NCBI RefSeq assembly: GCF_000519305.1
Contig: NZ_JAFG01000012.1
Location: forward strand, 31,768-95,767
Direction of reading: 5' to 3'
Source of the DNA: Mesorhizobium ciceri WSM4083
Lineage (GTDB): Bacteria > Pseudomonadota > Alphaproteobacteria > Rhizobiales > Rhizobiaceae
Length of the DNA stretch: 64,000 nucleotides
Of this stretch, positions 45,262-54,823 are shown piece by piece (position 1 is the first letter of the stretch; each line of letters starts with the position of its first letter). The translations under genes were made by a program, and so were the position numbers. The notes beneath the pieces were generated by a model. That model was given only the letters and a program-made list of their open reading frames with translations, had not been told where the DNA came from and searched no databases.

Positions 45262-47108
45262 ATCATCCTCGATCTCGCGTCGGGACCGGCGTTAACCGAT
45301 ACCAGCAAGAGTGCGTCGCCACCGCAGACCGCTGCAAATCAGCGAGCTAGCTCGCGCAAAGGCGCCCACTCGTTTGATGCGCTGGGAGGCGCAGAGTTAA
45401 TCGTGACGGCCGCGTCGGCCGCGGCGAAGCCAGACGTCCGCCGCCAGCGCGCGGCGCTGGAATTGATCACAGATCCGGACGTCAGTCAGAGCCGGGTCGC
45501 GGGCAAGCGAGAAAACCGCCCTGGGCTCAAGTCGGGCCACCGCAATGTCCTAGAGTGCAAGGCTTTCCTTCCTGAACCGTGGCCCAGTCTTGGCTTCTGG
45601 CTTCTGCCGGGCGCAACCGCATGCTCAGCAAACAGAGCGGAAGGAGGCAGGACAGTCAATCGAGCCTTCTTTCATCTATGAAAGGAAACTCGGCGCCAAT
45701 GAAAAATTCCATCAGCTTCATACTTCCTCAAGCAAAACAGCAGATCCGCCGCATCTCGCTTTCACTGCGCCCGACGTGGTGGAGGAGAATCACTGCCGTA
45801 AAGGAGGCGAGGGGCGCAGATAATGGCCGCCAGCGCAACCAGCGCAAATCATGCTGCGCGGGAATGCAAGTATAAAGTTTCAACATGCTCTTCCCCCGGG
45901 GCAGGATGATCGCCCGTTGGAGGAGAAGTCCACGGCCAACTAGAATAAACCGCTTACGGAAAATCCGCTTTCATCTTCCCCTCTCTCAAATCTGCTCAAG
46001 CCGGTCATCTCTGCACCCCAAGGCGATTATGCGGCAATCCTCAATCGAAGCGACCCAGCCGCAGGCGCAGGGTACCTGCGCCGGATCACCCATGAGGCGA
46101 TCGCCTCACCTGGGTTTCACTGTGGGTTATACCGTCATCCGCTCCCATTTGAGCCGAGAAAGAATTTGGTCGTCGGATGAGAGCAGCGCGCCGGCTAAAA
46201 GACGGCCGAAGTGTGCTGAGCTACGGAGCTTCGCCAGCAGGATGCTGGCCGTTCCGCAGCGGTCAACGTTGCTTGCTCACTCAGCGGAGACGCATTCCAG
46301 GCTGCCAGTTCCGCCACCCAAACAGAGGTGTCTGGGTTTATCGATTCGGCTCTGAGGTGTCCGTTCTTCTCCATCACGATGATGGCTGTGCCGGCTACGC
46401 CATATCCAATCGCAGCCATCCGCTGAACGCAGGGATCGCCGTCGACGCGAACATCGAACAGAAGCGACCCTGCGGTTTTTTCCGCAGCGTCAGCCACGCG
46501 ATCGTAGAACGGTCGATTGAGCCCCTCAATATTGCCGAGCGACTGCTCAAACAACGCCAATTCAACATGCGCCGCCACCATGGCTGCCAGAGTGCGCGCC
46601 GGCCGGCGCAATCGGCAAGCCGCCAGCGCTGATTATCCAACCTTCATGCGGCAAAAAAGGCCGCGGTTTTGCTCAGGGCGCACATTTTCCGCGCCGGAGC
46701 CAGGCGGCGTGCGCCGTCCCGGCCGCACCGTCGCGCATGTCGACAGGGACCTCGGCGTCAGCGAAGCGCTCATCCATGAACGGACCCTCGGTATCGAGCC
46801 CGATGACGGCGTCATGTGTTTACGGCGCGATCGATGACGACGGTGTCCTGGCCTTCACCGATGAAGGCATCGAGGAAATCAAACTCCTCCTCGATGGACC
46901 CCGGCACCGCGGTGCTCAGGTGCTCATGGCCGCCGGATACGCACGTCTGGGGTCCTCACCGAGCTCACCGGACGGGTACGGTACCAACGCCCGCAAAGCG
47001 GGATCAGAAATGGTCGAACTGGCGGCCTTTGAACGTCGCAATGCCGCCAGATGGCAAAAGCCCCTTGCCGTTCAAGCTGCAACACACCCTCACCGCCTCA
47101 GCGATCCT
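45262..47108. other. long gene-poor stretch between nifA and the T3SS core genes
   Basis: About 1.85 kb in which I recognise no gene on either strand. In Rhc-type clusters sctQ, R, S, T and U should follow sctO here, but no SpoA domain or hydrophobic export-apparatus sequence is visible. The stretch contains the nifA promoter region on its left and two strong palindromes (46064-46114). A deletion scar is likely. Confidence 0.55.
46064..46114. repeat. two adjacent strong inverted repeats
   Basis: The first (46064-46082) pairs GGCGCAGG with CCTGCGCC around GTA. The second contains a perfect 16-base palindrome TGAGGCGATCGCCTCA at 46093-46108, embedded in CCCA...TGGG arms. No U-tract follows, so they are not obvious terminators. 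Confidence 0.65.
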
Positions 47109-47651
47109 TCACCGCATGACGCTTTTGGAGCAGCATGTGGGAAGACAGGTTATCGGGTCATCGTTTTGTTCACTGCCCAAACTGTTGCGCCCTTGGGCGA
47201 AATCCTCCAATTCCAAATCCGTTGAGCGCTCCCCCTCAACGTTAGCGTCGGTGCGCAAGACTCGAACGAGATCCTCAAACTTGCTGACCGCGCGCCACGC
47301 CTCGCGTGCCACGTGATACGCCTCCTCACGTGCCTGTCGAGCTCGGTCGGCTTCTGCTCTAGCCCCTTCGAGGCGGTTTTGGAGCAACTGCTCGTGTTGA
47401 TACAGCGAGATCACTTTTGCTTTCACCTCCTCGAGATCAATGAGAGCCGCGGCTTTCCCGATCAACGGATCGTATAGCGCGGCTTCCCGACTGGGTCGGT
47501 GCTCCCGCCACCTGCGAAGGTCGGTCACGGCGGTTTGCACAGCCGCGACAGCATTGTCGAGGGCTCCGTGCCGCCGGCGCAGTGCGTCTTCGGTTCGACG
47601 GCGCCGTAGTTCCTTCAGTTCAAGGAGGCGCTGTACTGGGAGTAGGATCAT
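47109..47651 (-). CDS. T3SS stalk protein SctO (YscO/RhcZ-like)
   Basis: A protein of about 180 aa, almost wholly helical: LLPVQRLLELKELRRRRTEDALRR at the start and a long coiled coil (AKVISLYQHEQLLQNRLEGARAEADRARQ). SctO is the central stalk that links the ATPase ring to the export gate. The ATG at 47651 overlaps the rhcN stop (ATGA). It is the last T3SS gene on this strand; the export-apparatus genes that should follow are missing. Confidence 0.82.
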   Translation of the reverse strand: MILLPVQRLLELKELRRRRTEDALRRRHGALDNAVAAVQTAVTDLRRWREHRPSREAALYDPLIGKAAALIDLEEVKAKVISLYQHEQLLQNRLEGARAEADRARQAREEAYHVAREAWRAVSKFEDLVRVLRTDANVEGERSTDLELEDFAQGRNSLGSEQNDDPITCLPTCCSKSVMR

Positions 47652-49021
47652 GCCAAGCACGCGGCAAGCGCATCGAGCATTGCGTCGAAGCCGATCTGCT
47701 CCTCTGTCGACTGCCTCAAGAAGGTTCGTATCTGGTTTACCTTCGCGATTGCTGCATCAGCGATGGGATCGGATCCTTCTTCGTACTCGCCAACTCGTAC
47801 CAATAGTTCCACCTCCTGGTATTTGGCCATCAGCTCACGCACCCTGCCCGCCAACCGCTCATGGTGCGACGACACGATGGCACTCATCACACGGCTGACA
47901 CTCGCCAGAATGTCGATGGCAGGATACAAATTCGATATCGCCAAGGCGCGTGAGAGCACAATATGGCCGTCCAGGATGGAACGGGTCTCATCGGCAATCG
48001 GTTCGGCCATATCATCACCCTCTACGAGCACGGCGTAGAAGGCCGTTATGGATCCGCGGTGGTTGTTGCCAGCCCGTTCCATAAGCCGCGGCAGCGAAGC
48101 GAAAACCGATGGCGGGAAACCACGCCGTGTCGGCGGCTCACCGGCCGCAAGACCAATCTCTCTAAGCGCGCGCGCGAAACGGGTGACCGAATCCATGAGA
48201 AGCAGGACACGCTTTCCTTGATCGCGGTACCATTCGGCGATTGCTGTGGCAACATAGGCCGCCTTGGCCCGCTCCATTGCGGAGCGGTCAGAAGTTGCAA
48301 CCACAAAAACCACTCTCGATCGCGCTTCTGTGCCGAGATTGTTTTCGATGAACTCCTGCACTTCCCGGCCGCGTTCGCCGATGAGCGCTATCACCGATAC
48401 GTCGACCGCTGCGCCTCGCACCAGCATTGAGATCAGTGTACTCTTGCCGCCACCTGCAGCGGCAAAGATGCCCAGGCGCTGTCCCTCACCGCACGTTAGA
48501 AGACCATCGATCGCTCGTATGCCAACAGGAAGAACGTTGTGGATAATACGCCGGGTTAACGGATCCGGTGCATCCCTTGAGACAGGCACATGGGTTTCGG
48601 GAAGCAGGGGCCCATGAGTGGATTCGTCGAGAGGTTGGCCGAAACCATTAAGTACGCGGCCGAGCAGGTTCCAGCCGGTCGGAACCATGAGGGGCTTCCC
48701 CGTTGGGATCACTTCCGTGAGCGTGGAGAAGCCCAGCATTTCTCCATGCGGTGTCAGGGTGGCGACATCGCCCCGCACGCCGATGACTTCAGCCGATAAC
48801 TCGAAATCGTTCTCGGGATTGCGAAGCGTGAAAAGGTCACCAATGCGGGCTCCCGGTGCCGTCGCACGGATTGTGGTTCCAACGACTTGAAGGACACGGC
48901 CGCGGACGTGCATTGTCGAGGTCTGCGCAACTGCTGTTTTTGCGAGCCGGAAGAAACGATCGATGTTCTCGTAGGAGGTGGAAACAGCCACGGCCTTGGG
49001 CGGTTCTACCGGCTCGGACAT
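47648..49021 (-). CDS. rhcN: T3SS ATPase RhcN (SctN)
   Basis: A 457-aa F1-beta-like ATPase with Walker A GIFAAAGGGKST, ALIGERGREVQEF, VLLLMDSVTRFARALREIGLAAGEPPTRRGFPPSVFASL. SctN unfolds substrates at the base of the type III secretion injectisome. It lies between sctL and sctO in the standard order. Confidence 0.96.
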   Translation of the reverse strand: MSEPVEPPKAVAVSTSYENIDRFFRLAKTAVAQTSTMHVRGRVLQVVGTTIRATAPGARIGDLFTLRNPENDFELSAEVIGVRGDVATLTPHGEMLGFSTLTEVIPTGKPLMVPTGWNLLGRVLNGFGQPLDESTHGPLLPETHVPVSRDAPDPLTRRIIHNVLPVGIRAIDGLLTCGEGQRLGIFAAAGGGKSTLISMLVRGAAVDVSVIALIGERGREVQEFIENNLGTEARSRVVFVVATSDRSAMERAKAAYVATAIAEWYRDQGKRVLLLMDSVTRFARALREIGLAAGEPPTRRGFPPSVFASLPRLMERAGNNHRGSITAFYAVLVEGDDMAEPIADETRSILDGHIVLSRALAISNLYPAIDILASVSRVMSAIVSSHHERLAGRVRELMAKYQEVELLVRVGEYEEGSDPIADAAIAKVNQIRTFLRQSTEEQIGFDAMLDALAACLA

Positions 49022-49032
49022 CACTTTTGCTT

Positions 49033-49659
49033 TCAGAAATTAGAGGCTGCTAGGCCGCTGCGCAGGCCGATTTCGATCGCGGCAAGCTGGCTCTCAATTG
49101 TGGCTTCGACCAGTCCAGCATCGGTCTCGAGAATGCACCCTGCATCTTTCACGCGCGCGTCACCAACTAGGTCGATGACGGCGCGCGATGTTGCCGCCGG
49201 AAGGATGTCATCTAACCGGTTGCGGACCGCCTCGAGGAGTGATGGTGATACGCGCAGCCGGACGAGAGCGTTGCCGCCCGCGAATTTGAGAGTGCGTAAT
49301 GCGATCTGCACCGCCGCCTCCTCCGGCTCGATTGTGTCGATGATCCGGCGCGCGATCTGCAGGCCTATGTCAATGATCTGCTCCTCATATTGCGCCGTAA
49401 TCCTCAGAGCCTGCGTGGCGATGGCGGTCAGACCGGCCTGGATTTCCGCTTGCGCCGCGGCCAAGCCAGCCTCTTTGGCCGCCGCCTCGATGGCTCTGGC
49501 ACAGTCGTGCGCCGCATCGACGATCGCCTCGGCTTCGCGCCTTGCCTGCACTAGCAGTTGCTCGGCGTCCACGAGCGCCTGTGCGCTCCCGGCCGGCACG
49601 ACTCGCCCAGGGCCGATAACGCCGGCGGTTACAGGTGTCAGTTGAACCAATGCGACCAT
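49033..49659 (-). CDS. nolV: T3SS stator protein NolV (SctL)
   Basis: A protein of about 208 aa of the HrpE/YscL (FliH-like) family: a long alanine-rich helix (ARREAEAIVDAAHDCARAIEA) followed by a globular C-terminal domain (VRLRVSPSLLEAVRNRL, DAGCILETDAGLVEATI). It tethers and regulates the ATPase SctN. The start at 49659 (MVALVQLTPV) overlaps sctK by about 20 bases. Confidence 0.9.
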   Translation of the reverse strand: MVALVQLTPVTAGVIGPGRVVPAGSAQALVDAEQLLVQARREAEAIVDAAHDCARAIEAAAKEAGLAAAQAEIQAGLTAIATQALRITAQYEEQIIDIGLQIARRIIDTIEPEEAAVQIALRTLKFAGGNALVRLRVSPSLLEAVRNRLDDILPAATSRAVIDLVGDARVKDAGCILETDAGLVEATIESQLAAIEIGLRSGLAASNF

Positions 49660-50309
49660 GTGATCATCGTCTTGCGGGCCAGTCGCCGCATCGCGCAAAA
49701 GGCTTCCTCACCCATAGTATCGTCACGACAGGCGCCCACCACCGTATTCCAGAGCGGCGCCGGACGGCGCAAGCTTAATCGGGCCCGCAGCATTTGCGGG
49801 ATGGCGCCGATCGCAAGGCCGAATATCGCCGCGCCGCAGTGAAGCAATGCGGTGGGTGCGCACGGGATCTCAGAAGCACCGATCTCCGACATCAGTGCGG
49901 CAGTCGGTCGCGGTAGCAGAACGGTTTGCCGGGCGAATGCGACGGCTTCTTCTCCCAGGGCTGAGTTCGCCGCCGCGATATCGCTCGTCCGAAGGAGCCC
50001 CGTAAGGCCGGAGGCACCCACCCACGCGCCGGCTAACCCCATAAGGCGCACGGCTTCTGGTGGCGGGAGGAACGCGAGCCGGCTTCGTCGCGTGGCGCAC
50101 GCGGTAATGATGGCAGACGGCTGCCCACTATTTTCTCGAAGCAGCCAGCGACCGAGCCTAACACGTGTGAACGGGTCGGCCTGGGCCATTTCCAGCGGCA
50201 TCCATTCGGGCCAACCAAGCGCCATGGTGGGATCGATGTCAGCAGCAGGATCGGCGATGCAGCATATCACCGCCCTCGCCCATGGCGCATCAAGCCATTC
50301 ATCAGACAT
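49638..50309 (-). CDS. nolU: T3SS sorting-platform protein NolU (SctK)
   Basis: A protein of about 223 aa matching NolU/SctK by position and features: MSDEWLDAPWARAVICCIADP, FLPPPEAVRLMGLAGAWVG, and an Ala-rich C-terminal half. SctK links the sorting platform to the inner ring. The ATG at 50309 overlaps the end of rhcJ by eight bases. Confidence 0.83.
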   Translation of the reverse strand: MSDEWLDAPWARAVICCIADPAADIDPTMALGWPEWMPLEMAQADPFTRVRLGRWLLRENSGQPSAIITACATRRSRLAFLPPPEAVRLMGLAGAWVGASGLTGLLRTSDIAAANSALGEEAVAFARQTVLLPRPTAALMSEIGASEIPCAPTALLHCGAAIFGLAIGAIPQMLRARLSLRRPAPLWNTVVGACRDDTMGEEAFCAMRRLARKTMITWSHWFN

Positions 50310-51144
50310 CGCTGCTGGCCGTCTGGCTGCGATCACTGCTGAATTGTTCCATCGGTTTGACCTCATGAGCTGTGATGGCGGATGTCCGATGAAAGCGACG
50401 CCATAGCAGAAATACCAGGATGGCATTGCCGGCGAGCAATACAGCTATGGCGCATGAAAGCACGATCACAAGACGGGATGCACCGCTGTCTTTTGTAGGG
50501 GGGTCAGCGCTATAGACAGGGGGCCGCAAAGCATTGTCCTGAGTTGCCTCTATGAGAATAACGGAGACCTTATCATAGGACAGGCCCTCCAAGCTGTTTG
50601 CTACGAGCTCTTTGATCTTCGGCACGATCTGATCGACAGTAGCACTGGGTAGGTAACGGACAAGCACGGCAGCACTCGACGGGAAGGACGGGATTCGATC
50701 GTCACTCGACATTTCCGGCAAGACCACATGGACACGGGAATTGACTACACCATCGATGCCAGACAGGGTCCGCGACAGCTCCTGTGTGATGCCATAAGTG
50801 TAACGCACACGCTCCTCTGTCGGCGATGAGATCATACCTTCTTTCTTGAAAAGGCTGCCCATGTCGGCATACAGTTCGCGAGGCAGGCCGGCGCGATTCA
50901 ACACTTCCATGGCACGGGGAACGTCCATAGTATCCACCACCAGGGAGGCAGTACCGTTGTTGCCTATCGTTTTGTCAATATTGACGCCTTTACGCATGAG
51001 AAGTGCAAGCATTTCATTCGCTTCCTGCGCGGGAAGGTCGCGGTAGAGCTCGGTCTTCGCTGCGCAGCTTACCAGCGTAAACAGCCCGAGAAATGTCGCT
51101 AGCTGCGTCAATACTGACGTCAGACGTCCCCCAGCATTGATCAT
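50302..51144 (-). CDS. rhcJ: T3SS inner-ring lipoprotein RhcJ (SctJ)
   Basis: A protein of about 280 aa of the YscJ/FliF family. It has a signal peptide with lipobox LVSC, the ring-building motifs LYRDLPAQEANEMLALL and GVVNSRVHVVLPE, and a C-terminal TM helix (LVIVLSCAIAVLLAGNAILVF). It forms the inner-membrane ring with SctD. The ATG at 51144 overlaps the nolB stop. Confidence 0.95.
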   Translation of the reverse strand: MINAGGRLTSVLTQLATFLGLFTLVSCAAKTELYRDLPAQEANEMLALLMRKGVNIDKTIGNNGTASLVVDTMDVPRAMEVLNRAGLPRELYADMGSLFKKEGMISSPTEERVRYTYGITQELSRTLSGIDGVVNSRVHVVLPEMSSDDRIPSFPSSAAVLVRYLPSATVDQIVPKIKELVANSLEGLSYDKVSVILIEATQDNALRPPVYSADPPTKDSGASRLVIVLSCAIAVLLAGNAILVFLLWRRFHRTSAITAHEVKPMEQFSSDRSQTASSDV

Positions 51145-51572
51145 TGGTTTCGCAGGAAAGTATCTAGGCTTTGGGTGGCCTTGCCGACGACTTTCGCGAG
51201 GATGTCGCACTGCAGGGTCAAAGCTGACATCGCGACCTGTGCGCTCAGCCAATCACTTGACTGGATTTCTCCCGGTTTCATCCTCTCCGCGGTGCTGCGA
51301 GCGGTTTCCATACCTTGGGTGAAGCTCGCGCTTAGCTTCTCCATGCTGTTGAGGATGGCGTCACCCGGCGTACGGCTGACGCCAGGTTCGCGCGCCACCT
51401 CAGCCAACTGGTCGATTGCAACAGCGGCTGACCTGTCGTCTTGTGGTGACAAGGGCCAGTCGGATGGGGCGTGAACGATGTCAACGGACCCAGGCGGTAT
51501 TTCCGATACGAGCGCAGTGTCCGTTGGCAAAACTGCGGTCAGCGCTCGTGGAATGATGCTGGTCACGCTCAC
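51141..51572 (-). CDS. nolB: T3SS inner-rod protein NolB (SctI)
   Basis: A 143-aa protein whose C-terminal 60 residues (ILNSMEKLSASFTQGMETA; SALTLQCDILAKVVGKATQSLDTFLRNQ) follow the SctI/HrpB2/NolB rod pattern. SctI anchors the needle to the export gate. A GTG start overlaps the upstream stop (GTGA). Confidence 0.85.
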   Translation of the reverse strand: MSVTSIIPRALTAVLPTDTALVSEIPPGSVDIVHAPSDWPLSPQDDRSAAVAIDQLAEVAREPGVSRTPGDAILNSMEKLSASFTQGMETARSTAERMKPGEIQSSDWLSAQVAMSALTLQCDILAKVVGKATQSLDTFLRNQ

Positions 51573-51994
51573 CGAACGCCCCTGTCTACAGCATATCCGA
51601 CCGAGTTATTGCGAAACGCTGCGACGAGTCCATCGACGTCGGTCTGTCCGCCTGGAATCCGCCTGAGCACGGCATCGCGTTCGCTCATCCGTCCGCCAAG
51701 GTGGAGAGCCAGCGCCTGAAACACCATCCCATATGCGTCTTCGGCGTCGGAAAGCGGACCTAACTGCTGCAGCGCTGCCTCGACATCGCCTGCCGTCAGA
51801 TCCGCCAGCGCGTAAGCAATGACGGACTCGCGACAGCCCTGTGCAATAGCATCAAGGCCTTTCGCTATACGTCTGGCCCCCTCTACGTCATTCGAAATGC
51901 AAGCCAGGAATGCCGCTTCGGCGAGATGCCGCCGCAAGCGCACCCCCATCTCGGCGAGACGCTCAGGCGCGGCAGATGTACACGAAGGAAACAT
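51569..51994 (-). CDS. TPR-like T3SS accessory protein (SctG/HrpB1-like)
   Basis: A 141-aa helical protein with AEAAFLACISNDVEGARRIAKGLDAI, then ALADLTAGDVEAALQQLGPL and EDAYGMVFQALALHLGGR. The helix pairs resemble the TPR-like SctG (YscG/SsaH, needle chaperone) or HrpB1 families. It is the first gene of the core operon and translationally coupled to nolB. AAGGAAGG precedes the ATG. No needle gene (sctF) is adjacent in the window, so its partner is not visible. Confidence 0.65.
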   Translation of the reverse strand: MFPSCTSAAPERLAEMGVRLRRHLAEAAFLACISNDVEGARRIAKGLDAIAQGCRESVIAYALADLTAGDVEAALQQLGPLSDAEDAYGMVFQALALHLGGRMSERDAVLRRIPGGQTDVDGLVAAFRNNSVGYAVDRGVR

Positions 51995-52449
51995 CGTTTA
52001 TCAGCCTTCCTTTTCCGGCCAAGTTGCGCACACGCAATCGGGCTGCGACCTCGGCCGCAGAAACATTGCGCCGATTCAAACGGCCCGGCTCCTCTTGTAC
52101 CTGCCGCCAATCCGGGCGTCGGCGGTAAACTGGTAATCAGGCCTTACGCGTCTCGTGCCTAATTGTGCTCGAAAGCCCGCCGGGTGCAACTACAAAGGCA
52201 ATATGCCTCCATACCTGCCGCATATACTCGCTGGACAGAAGAAGCTTTTTGTCGCCGCATCTCAGTAAGAATGCACCCGATACCATCTCACCTGCCGATA
52301 GCTACATATCAACATAATATTTTCCTCCTCAGGATCGCCGCAGATAATAGTCGATAGCACCCAAAGCTCCATCAGCGAACTTACCAGTTAGGATGGCGCA
52401 AAGCTCCCAAATCATGTGAGCAAGCCCGTTAGAAAAAGGAAATGCCTGC
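51995..52449. other. divergent promoter region between the two T3SS operons
   Basis: This 455-base gap must carry promoters for both the minus-strand core operon and the plus-strand translocon operon. I saw no convincing tts box (the TtsI-binding motif of rhizobial T3SS promoters) and no sigma-54 element. Confidence 0.5.
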
Positions 52450-53223
52450 GTGACGCCAACATCACCAGACGACCTCCTGCTATTCACTCTGGATTGCTTA
52501 ATGAAGAATTCCGACCGCTCTTCCGCTTCGTCGAAGCGGCTTGAGCTCAGTGTCGATGACCTTGCGATCGCCGTTGAGATGTCGAGAGTGCGAACGGTGA
52601 GGTTAACCAGCAAGGTCTTAAACAACATGCCGGACAGCGAGATGCAGATCCGCGAATTGCTACGAAAGAACCTGCTTTACTGTGCTTCCGTACATGGGGC
52701 GCTGTGTTCCGATCGAGATGGTTCTCTGCTGCTTTGGGCTGATATTGATCACGCCCATGGGGACACGGCGGTCACGAGAGAGCGGATCATGGCATTCTAC
52801 AAGGCGGCCGTTCATTGGGGTGGTACTTGCCGTCGACATCGCAGAATCAAGCAGTCACCGCTCTGCAGGAATGAATACATCCCCCGTGACCTGGATCTTT
52901 GGCGCAACGTCTGCGATCCCGCGAGAGAACGTATCGACAGTAAAGATCTCGATGGGAGCATGGCGCGGGCGCGGCAAACGATCGCTCAGATGGAAAGCTT
53001 ATTGAGCGAAGGTCGGGAACAACTCGGTCGGCAAGCTGATCTCTTGGACGAACTTGGAATCACCGGCGACATCAACTCGGCATTGCTTGAGGCTCAGGGC
53101 CAAGGATTTCGGCAAACCGAAAATCGGGAGCGGCAGGCGGTTCTGGGCGATATCATAAGAGTCACGTCCAATCAGTTGCCGGTTGGTGGACCGCGCGTCT
53201 CGCCGACACGGCAGCGGGTCTGA
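52450..53223 (+). CDS. probable T3SS chaperone, CesT-like N-terminal half
   Basis: A 257-aa protein from a GTG start. Residues 60-125 (EMQIRELLRKNLLYCASVHGALCSDRDGSLLLW) have the strand-turn-strand pattern of the class I CesT/SycE fold, followed by a terminal helix (ERIMAFYKAA). The C-terminal half differs: a helical region (ARARQTIAQMESLLSEGREQLG) resembling SctW/effector-like coiled coils. A fused chaperone or a frameshift-joined pair are both possible. It opens the operon that encodes the translocators, 48 bases before the SycD-like gene. Recognition is weak and rests largely on context. Confidence 0.5.
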   Translation: MTPTSPDDLLLFTLDCLMKNSDRSSASSKRLELSVDDLAIAVEMSRVRTVRLTSKVLNNMPDSEMQIRELLRKNLLYCASVHGALCSDRDGSLLLWADIDHAHGDTAVTRERIMAFYKAAVHWGGTCRRHRRIKQSPLCRNEYIPRDLDLWRNVCDPARERIDSKDLDGSMARARQTIAQMESLLSEGREQLGRQADLLDELGITGDINSALLEAQGQGFRQTENRERQAVLGDIIRVTSNQLPVGGPRVSPTRQRV

Positions 53224-53271
53224 AGCGGCTATGCAAGAACTAGAGGCTTGTAAGGGGCGGGGTGGCGACAA

Positions 53272-53769
53272 ATGGACGATGCTGAGGCTGGACGGCTAGC
53301 ACGGCTTACGGAAGATATTATTGCAGGGCATACGGATTTGGCGGCTGTCATCGGGATATCGGATGACGAACTCGAGGCAGTCTACGCGCTCGGCCATCGT
53401 TTTTATTGTGTCGGTAAATACGACGAGGCGCTGAGCTTCTTTCGTTTTCTGTGCGTGCACCGATACATCGACGCGAGATTTTGGTTCGGACTCGGTGCTG
53501 CCAGTCAGATGTTGGGCGATACAGCAAATGCCGTACGTGCCTATGGGCTGGCTGCGCTACTGAATGACCAGGATCCACAGATCCCTCTTCGCGCTGCGAA
53601 ATGTTTCATTCAGCTCGATCAACCCGCAGCAGCCGTAAGCGCGCTTGAGAGTGTAATGGCGCTTAGCGGAGGGAAGCCCGAGCATGAGAATTTCGCTCAG
53701 CGCGCGTCCCTGATGCTGCAGCGGCTCAGGCCCAAAACAGAATGTGAAGGAGAATGCCGCAATGGATAG
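53272..53769 (+). CDS. sycD: class II T3SS translocator chaperone, SycD/LcrH/CesD-like
   Basis: A 165-aa TPR protein: ELEAVYALGHRFYCVGKYDEALSFFRFLC, then FWFGLGAASQMLGDTANAVRAYGLAALL and DPQIPLRAAKCFIQLDQPAAA form three tandem TPRs as in SycD/LcrH/IpgC. These chaperones keep the hydrophobic translocators soluble and separate before secretion. It overlaps the next gene, a predicted IpaB/YopB-type translocator, by eight bases, which is the arrangement found in Yersinia, Shigella and SPI-2 systems. Typical rhizobial T3SSs do not have this pair. Confidence 0.88.
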   Translation: MDDAEAGRLARLTEDIIAGHTDLAAVIGISDDELEAVYALGHRFYCVGKYDEALSFFRFLCVHRYIDARFWFGLGAASQMLGDTANAVRAYGLAALLNDQDPQIPLRAAKCFIQLDQPAAAVSALESVMALSGGKPEHENFAQRASLMLQRLRPKTECEGECRNG

Positions 53770-54775
53770 CATGAGCATGACAAAAGTGATCGGTGGACCG
53801 CTACCTGAAGCCGGGATGACTCAGGTTGACACGCAGACCAGCAATTCTGTGTTTGGTAGTTGCAAGTCGGTCGCTGAAGTTACGCCGCCACCAGTCCCCG
53901 ACGACGCTCCCGGGTCCGATTCAGCCCCAACGCTACCCCCGCCACGAGCCTTTGCTGCGATGGATATGGCCGCAACGCTCCTGGCGCTCCAGATGAAGAT
54001 GGCCGACACCGAGGCTGCCGGGAGCATGGCAGATGTGCGAGACCGCGCTAAGCTGCAGAAGCTGGAGAACGAGAAGATCGCCCGAAACATCATCGACGCG
54101 GCTCAGAAATTGAGAAAGGCGAAGAAGAGTTCCAAATTCAAGAAGATTTTTGGATGGGTAGCGGTGGCGCTGACGTGTGTAGCGGCGGTGGCTACCGGCG
54201 GGGCTTTTGCCATTGCGGCCGCAGCAGTGGCCGTCACCGTGGGTACCCTAGCCGAGACGGGCGTCATCGATAAGATGACGCAGTCCATTGCGAAGCGCCT
54301 CATGGAAGACGAGGGGATGGGGGACAGGCAGTCCAAGCAGTGGGCCGCGTGGATCACGGTTGGCATCGTCCTTGCTTGTTCACTCGCCAGCTTAGGTGCC
54401 GGTGCCGTGTCCGGTGGGTGGAGCGCGGCAACGAGCGTCGCCACGAAGCTCACAAGCCAAATGGGTACGGTGGCGAAAATTGCTGCGGCAGGTCAGCGCC
54501 TTGCGACAGCCGCTCAGGCGGGCGAGGCCGTTGCGTCGGTAGGTGCGTCCGTTGCAGCGGTCGCGAGCGCGGCCCAGCAGAAGCAGGCAACAGACACACA
54601 GGCGCAGACCTTGGGCATCAGGAAATCCCTCGCGAGGCTGGCGCAGCTTCAAGAGGACGACATCGAGCACATCCGGGAATTGTTCCTCGGCATAAAGACT
54701 ATGACGCAGAGAGTTGTTGATGCGATCCAGGAACAAACTCGATCCGCGTCGATCGTCATACGAAATATCGGCTGA
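53762..54775 (+). CDS. sctE: major translocator, SctE (IpaB/YopB/SseC-like)
   Basis: A protein of about 337 aa. It has a Pro-rich secretion-signal region (residues 1-70), a coiled coil (DRAKLQKLENEKIARNIIDAAQKL), and a long hydrophobic hairpin (IFGWVAVALTCVAAVATGGAF...; then WAAWITVGIVLACSLASLGAGA). The amphipathic tail with GIRKSLARLAQLQEDDIEHI ends VIRNIG. This is the plan of YopB/SipB/SseC pore proteins inserted in host membranes. ATG at 53762, with AAGGAG nine bases upstream, overlaps the chaperone gene. Rhizobia usually use NopX-like translocators, which it does not resemble. Confidence 0.83.
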   Translation: MDSMSMTKVIGGPLPEAGMTQVDTQTSNSVFGSCKSVAEVTPPPVPDDAPGSDSAPTLPPPRAFAAMDMAATLLALQMKMADTEAAGSMADVRDRAKLQKLENEKIARNIIDAAQKLRKAKKSSKFKKIFGWVAVALTCVAAVATGGAFAIAAAAVAVTVGTLAETGVIDKMTQSIAKRLMEDEGMGDRQSKQWAAWITVGIVLACSLASLGAGAVSGGWSAATSVATKLTSQMGTVAKIAAAGQRLATAAQAGEAVASVGASVAAVASAAQQKQATDTQAQTLGIRKSLARLAQLQEDDIEHIRELFLGIKTMTQRVVDAIQEQTRSASIVIRNIG

Positions 54776-54823
54776 CGAGCGCTCATAGCTGTCCCTTCCC
54801 CGTTCAAATACAGGAGAGTATAC

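Noticed and set aside
46195..46611. Minus-strand frame of 138 aa, a possible sctQ
   Set aside because: No SpoA motif or other T3SS resemblance; the frame lacks a ribosome site.
46737..47225. Plus-strand frame with DDDGVLAFTDEGIEEIKLLL
   Set aside because: It looks protein-like for 40 residues but has no ribosome site or family match and then runs into antisense of sctO.
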